A stretch of 64,000 nucleotides of DNA from Pyrus communis (Eukaryota > Streptophyta > Magnoliopsida > Rosales > Rosaceae). Location: positions 3,045,501 through 3,109,500 of the forward strand of contig NC_084819.1 in NCBI RefSeq assembly GCF_963583255.1, written 5' to 3'. A program made the position numbers and the translations under genes. Below the pieces are notes generated by a model that made no database searches, was not told the origin of the DNA, and saw only the letters and a list, made by a program, of their open reading frames with translations. Within the stretch, counting starts at the first letter, position 1. Each line of letters opens with the position of its first letter. Below, piece by piece: positions 62,203-64,000 of this stretch.

Positions 62203-62922
62203 TTAATTATCCAATAAGCGTCTTGAGTGAGGTTTCCGATGAACATTGGCTTCCGTGGCCGAAGAAGGTGATGGCAGTTCCTCAGGAGACTCTTCATGAT
62301 TTGGACCAGAAGGCACAAGCCTCATAAGATCATAATTTGCACGTGAAGATGGTGGTGGTGGAGTATATACCTTGGAAGGGGGCTCTTCAGGAGACTCTTC
62401 ATGCCCAGAAGGCACAAGCCTCATATTAAGATCATAATTTGGAAGTTCATCCAACACTTCTACAGGCGGTTGGACGAAGTGATGTAGAGGGTTTGGACCG
62501 GTAGGAACCTGCCTCTTTGATTCATAATTTGCAGGATCATCCAACACTTGTACGGGCGGTTGGACGAAGTGATGTAGAGGATTTGGACCGGTAGGAACCT
62601 GCCTCTTTGATTCATAATTTGCAGGATCATCCAACACTTGTACGGGCGGTTGGACGAAGTGATGTAGAGGATTTGGACCGGTAGGAACCTGCCTCTTTGA
62701 TTCATAATTTGCAGGATCATCCAACACTTCTACAGGCGGTTGGACGAAGTGATGTAGAGGGTTTGGACCGGTAGGAACCTGCCTCTTGATCCAATACTTC
62801 AAGAGTCGATGTTGCTCAGCAAGTTTGGTGGACTGTTTGTTTGGGGATCCTTGATCGCCAAAACAAGAAGAAGATAGAAAGAGAAGGCAAGTAACAAACA
62901 TGTGGGTCTTAGAAAACTCCAT
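62203..62922 (-). CDS. Multi-CLE peptide precursor, four identical CLE dodecapeptides
   Basis: An intronless gene of 239 aa. Start at MEFSKTHMFV (62922), which opens a signal peptide (about 1-22) and aligns with the paralog at 58129-58584; a longer in-frame start at 62964 would bury it. Four copies of RQVPTGPNPLHH lie at residues 47-58, 77-88, 107-118 and 137-148. This fits the CLE consensus R-x-V-P-x-G-P-x-P-x-H-x in every fixed place and is nearest, from memory, to the CLE40/CLV3 class. Each copy follows Lys (IK or ESK), a possible processing site, and is joined by FVQPPV-x-VLDDPANYESK. Two divergent units follow: RLVPSGHEES (168-177, lacking Pro-Asn) and RLVPSGPNHEES (201-212). The C-terminus is HRKPHSRRLLDN. 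CLE peptides are secreted, processed, and act on LRR receptor kinases in stem-cell and vascular control. The receptor and tissue are unknown here. Confidence 0.85.
   Translation of the reverse strand: MEFSKTHMFVTCLLFLSSSCFGDQGSPNKQSTKLAEQHRLLKYWIKRQVPTGPNPLHHFVQPPVEVLDDPANYESKRQVPTGPNPLHHFVQPPVQVLDDPANYESKRQVPTGPNPLHHFVQPPVQVLDDPANYESKRQVPTGPNPLHHFVQPPVEVLDELPNYDLNMRLVPSGHEESPEEPPSKVYTPPPPSSRANYDLMRLVPSGPNHEESPEELPSPSSATEANVHRKPHSRRLLDN
62425..62784 (-). repeat. Four-unit, 90-bp coding tandem repeat of the multi-CLE gene
   Basis: Units are 62695-62784, 62605-62694, 62515-62604 and 62425-62514. The middle two are identical over all 90 bases; the first differs from them at 3 places. The fourth keeps the CLE part but diverges in its last 10 codons. 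Confidence 0.97.
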
Positions 62923-63679
62923 ATTTTGATTGTTTGATGGCCATTTGAACAGCCAACTACACACCTTCTTATGGTGTTTCGATTTTTTTATTTTTCATTT
63001 TTTGGGTTAATTAAGGGTTGCTTGACCTATAATTCAACATGATTCGCTACCCATTTAGGAACGAGATTTTCTGTTCCATTAATTTCGTGCTCTAGGATTT
63101 CAATCCCATCATGTACTTAAATGATAATTTTCAGACTATTGTTAATGTAAAACATTTAGATTCGATCTTTCATTCCAGAAGTAATTTATTTGGCATAAGA
63201 AGGATCCACTTTTCCTCCAATATTTTTTTTTCAACTAAGCATTTGTGGCTTTTTCAAATTTTTATTCGTTTTTTTTTTTTTTTTTTTTTAACAAACGATA
63301 TCGTTAGCAGGTTAAATTGTTAATTGTTAGGAGGAGGCGATTGGTGGGAATGCAACCCGTATCATAGTACATAGACATAATTGCTTGCCACCGTTACAGT
63401 AAAGCAAAAGTAAAACGTGGATATGAATCAAAGCTGATTTCCTAGTTAAATTGACACGCATTGAAGGCTCTTAATTCGAAGCGGAAGGCGAAAAATCAAA
63501 TCCAAAAAAAAATAACCGTGGAGGGGAAGAATGAGAAAGGACATTAAAGGTGTTGCTATGTTTTTTTTAAAAAAAAAACTACTATGTTGTGAGAATAAAT
63601 AGTTCTAAAATAAAATTGTTCAATGTTATGTAATTTTTTTTTAAAAGTGATTTTAACAAAACAAAAATCAGTGTCTTGT
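62923..63679. other. Upstream region of the multi-CLE gene
   Basis: Promoter side of the multi-CLE gene. It holds a poly(T) run at 63270-63290 and no gene that I can support. Confidence 0.5.
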
Positions 63680-63681
63680 TG

Positions 63682-64000
63682 CAGTCATATTTAGAATAGG
63701 AATGTGATTGTGTAAATCCTAAAGAATCTGGGAAAGTATTATATATTCCTATTAAGAGTAGATTACCTATTCAATGTTGTAATCCTAAAGGGAAAGATTT
63801 TACCCTTTCTACTACTATAAATAAAGGCACAATGGTTTAAATCAAGCACACCTCACAATTAAATCAATCTCTCTTCTCTCTCAATATTGCCGAACCCCTC
63901 TCTCCCTAGATCATTCAATCAAATAGGCCTACAAAATGTCTGAGTATTTAGAAAACTTTAATATAAATATTCAATGATGAAAAAGGATATAGTATTGATG
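63682..64000 (+). mobile_element. Copia-type LTR, 5' part, cut by the window edge
   Basis: The stretch starts near TGTTGCAGTCATATTTAGAA and has the layout of a plant copia LTR: GGGAAAGTATTATATATTCC, a TATA box (TATAAATAAA, 63816-63825), GGCACAATGG, then the CT-rich leader CAATCTCTCTTCTCTCTC. The 3' end is beyond the window. Confidence 0.6.

Noticed and set aside
62460..62720. Second open frame (86 aa) through the CLE repeat
   Set aside because: A 90-bp repeat is a multiple of three, so every frame repeats; this is a shadow of the CLE precursor frame and lacks a signal peptide.
62425..62784. Regular direct repeats, considered as a CRISPR array
   Set aside because: Units are contiguous without unique spacers, lie in an open coding frame, and the genome is a plant nucleus.

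Overview
The window is nuclear DNA from a flowering plant. It shows split genes with GT-AG introns, AT-rich intergenic DNA, a chloroplast-targeted nuclear gene (GUN4), a plant CRINKLY4-type receptor kinase and many nested transposable elements. The repeat families (a tRNA-derived SINE, several MITEs, a copia LTR) look to me like those of Rosaceae such as apple or pear. That placement is an inference from memory, not shown by the sequence.

Layout, left to right. 0-10 kb: first exon of a strictosidine-synthase-like gene at the left edge, then an 11-exon minus-strand gene for a plant SPRING (SREBP regulating gene) homolog that I could join in frame to 267 residues. 10-18 kb: an intronless ribosomal L18p/L5e-family gene, GUN4 on the minus strand, then SINE, LINE and MITE relics. 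18.8-35.3 kb: a complete GCN2 gene, the eIF2-alpha kinase of the amino-acid starvation response, joined from 29 exons to 1235 residues; its introns hold a LINE relic and a MITE nested inside another MITE. 35.8-38 kb: a broken LRR receptor-kinase pseudogene and a 1-kb TIR element. 39.5-42.2 kb: intact single-exon ACR4, a CRINKLY4 receptor kinase. 42-47 kb: MITE-rich intergenic DNA. 47.4-54.3 kb: an LTR-like unit split by a 4.5-kb PIF/Harbinger transposon whose two genes are decayed. 54.3-57.6 kb: copia and LINE relics and a 1.7-kb TIR element.

58.1-62.9 kb holds the most interesting content: two tandem minus-strand genes for small secreted proteins. The distal one (239 aa) is a multi-CLE peptide precursor with four identical dodecapeptides, RQVPTGPNPLHH, on a 30-residue (90-bp) tandem repeat, each preceded by Lys, followed by two divergent RLVPSG-HEE units. 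The proximal paralog (151 aa) keeps the signal peptide and the divergent units, but its only front CLE motif is degenerate. The right edge is the start of a copia-type LTR.

Functionally, the real genes are unrelated housekeeping and developmental genes (secretory or lipid regulation, organelle translation, chlorophyll synthesis, stress translation control, epidermal and root patterning). There is one thematic link: ACR4 of Arabidopsis acts with CLE40, and the repeated peptide here closely resembles the CLE40/CLV3 class. Whether the two loci interact here cannot be told from the sequence.
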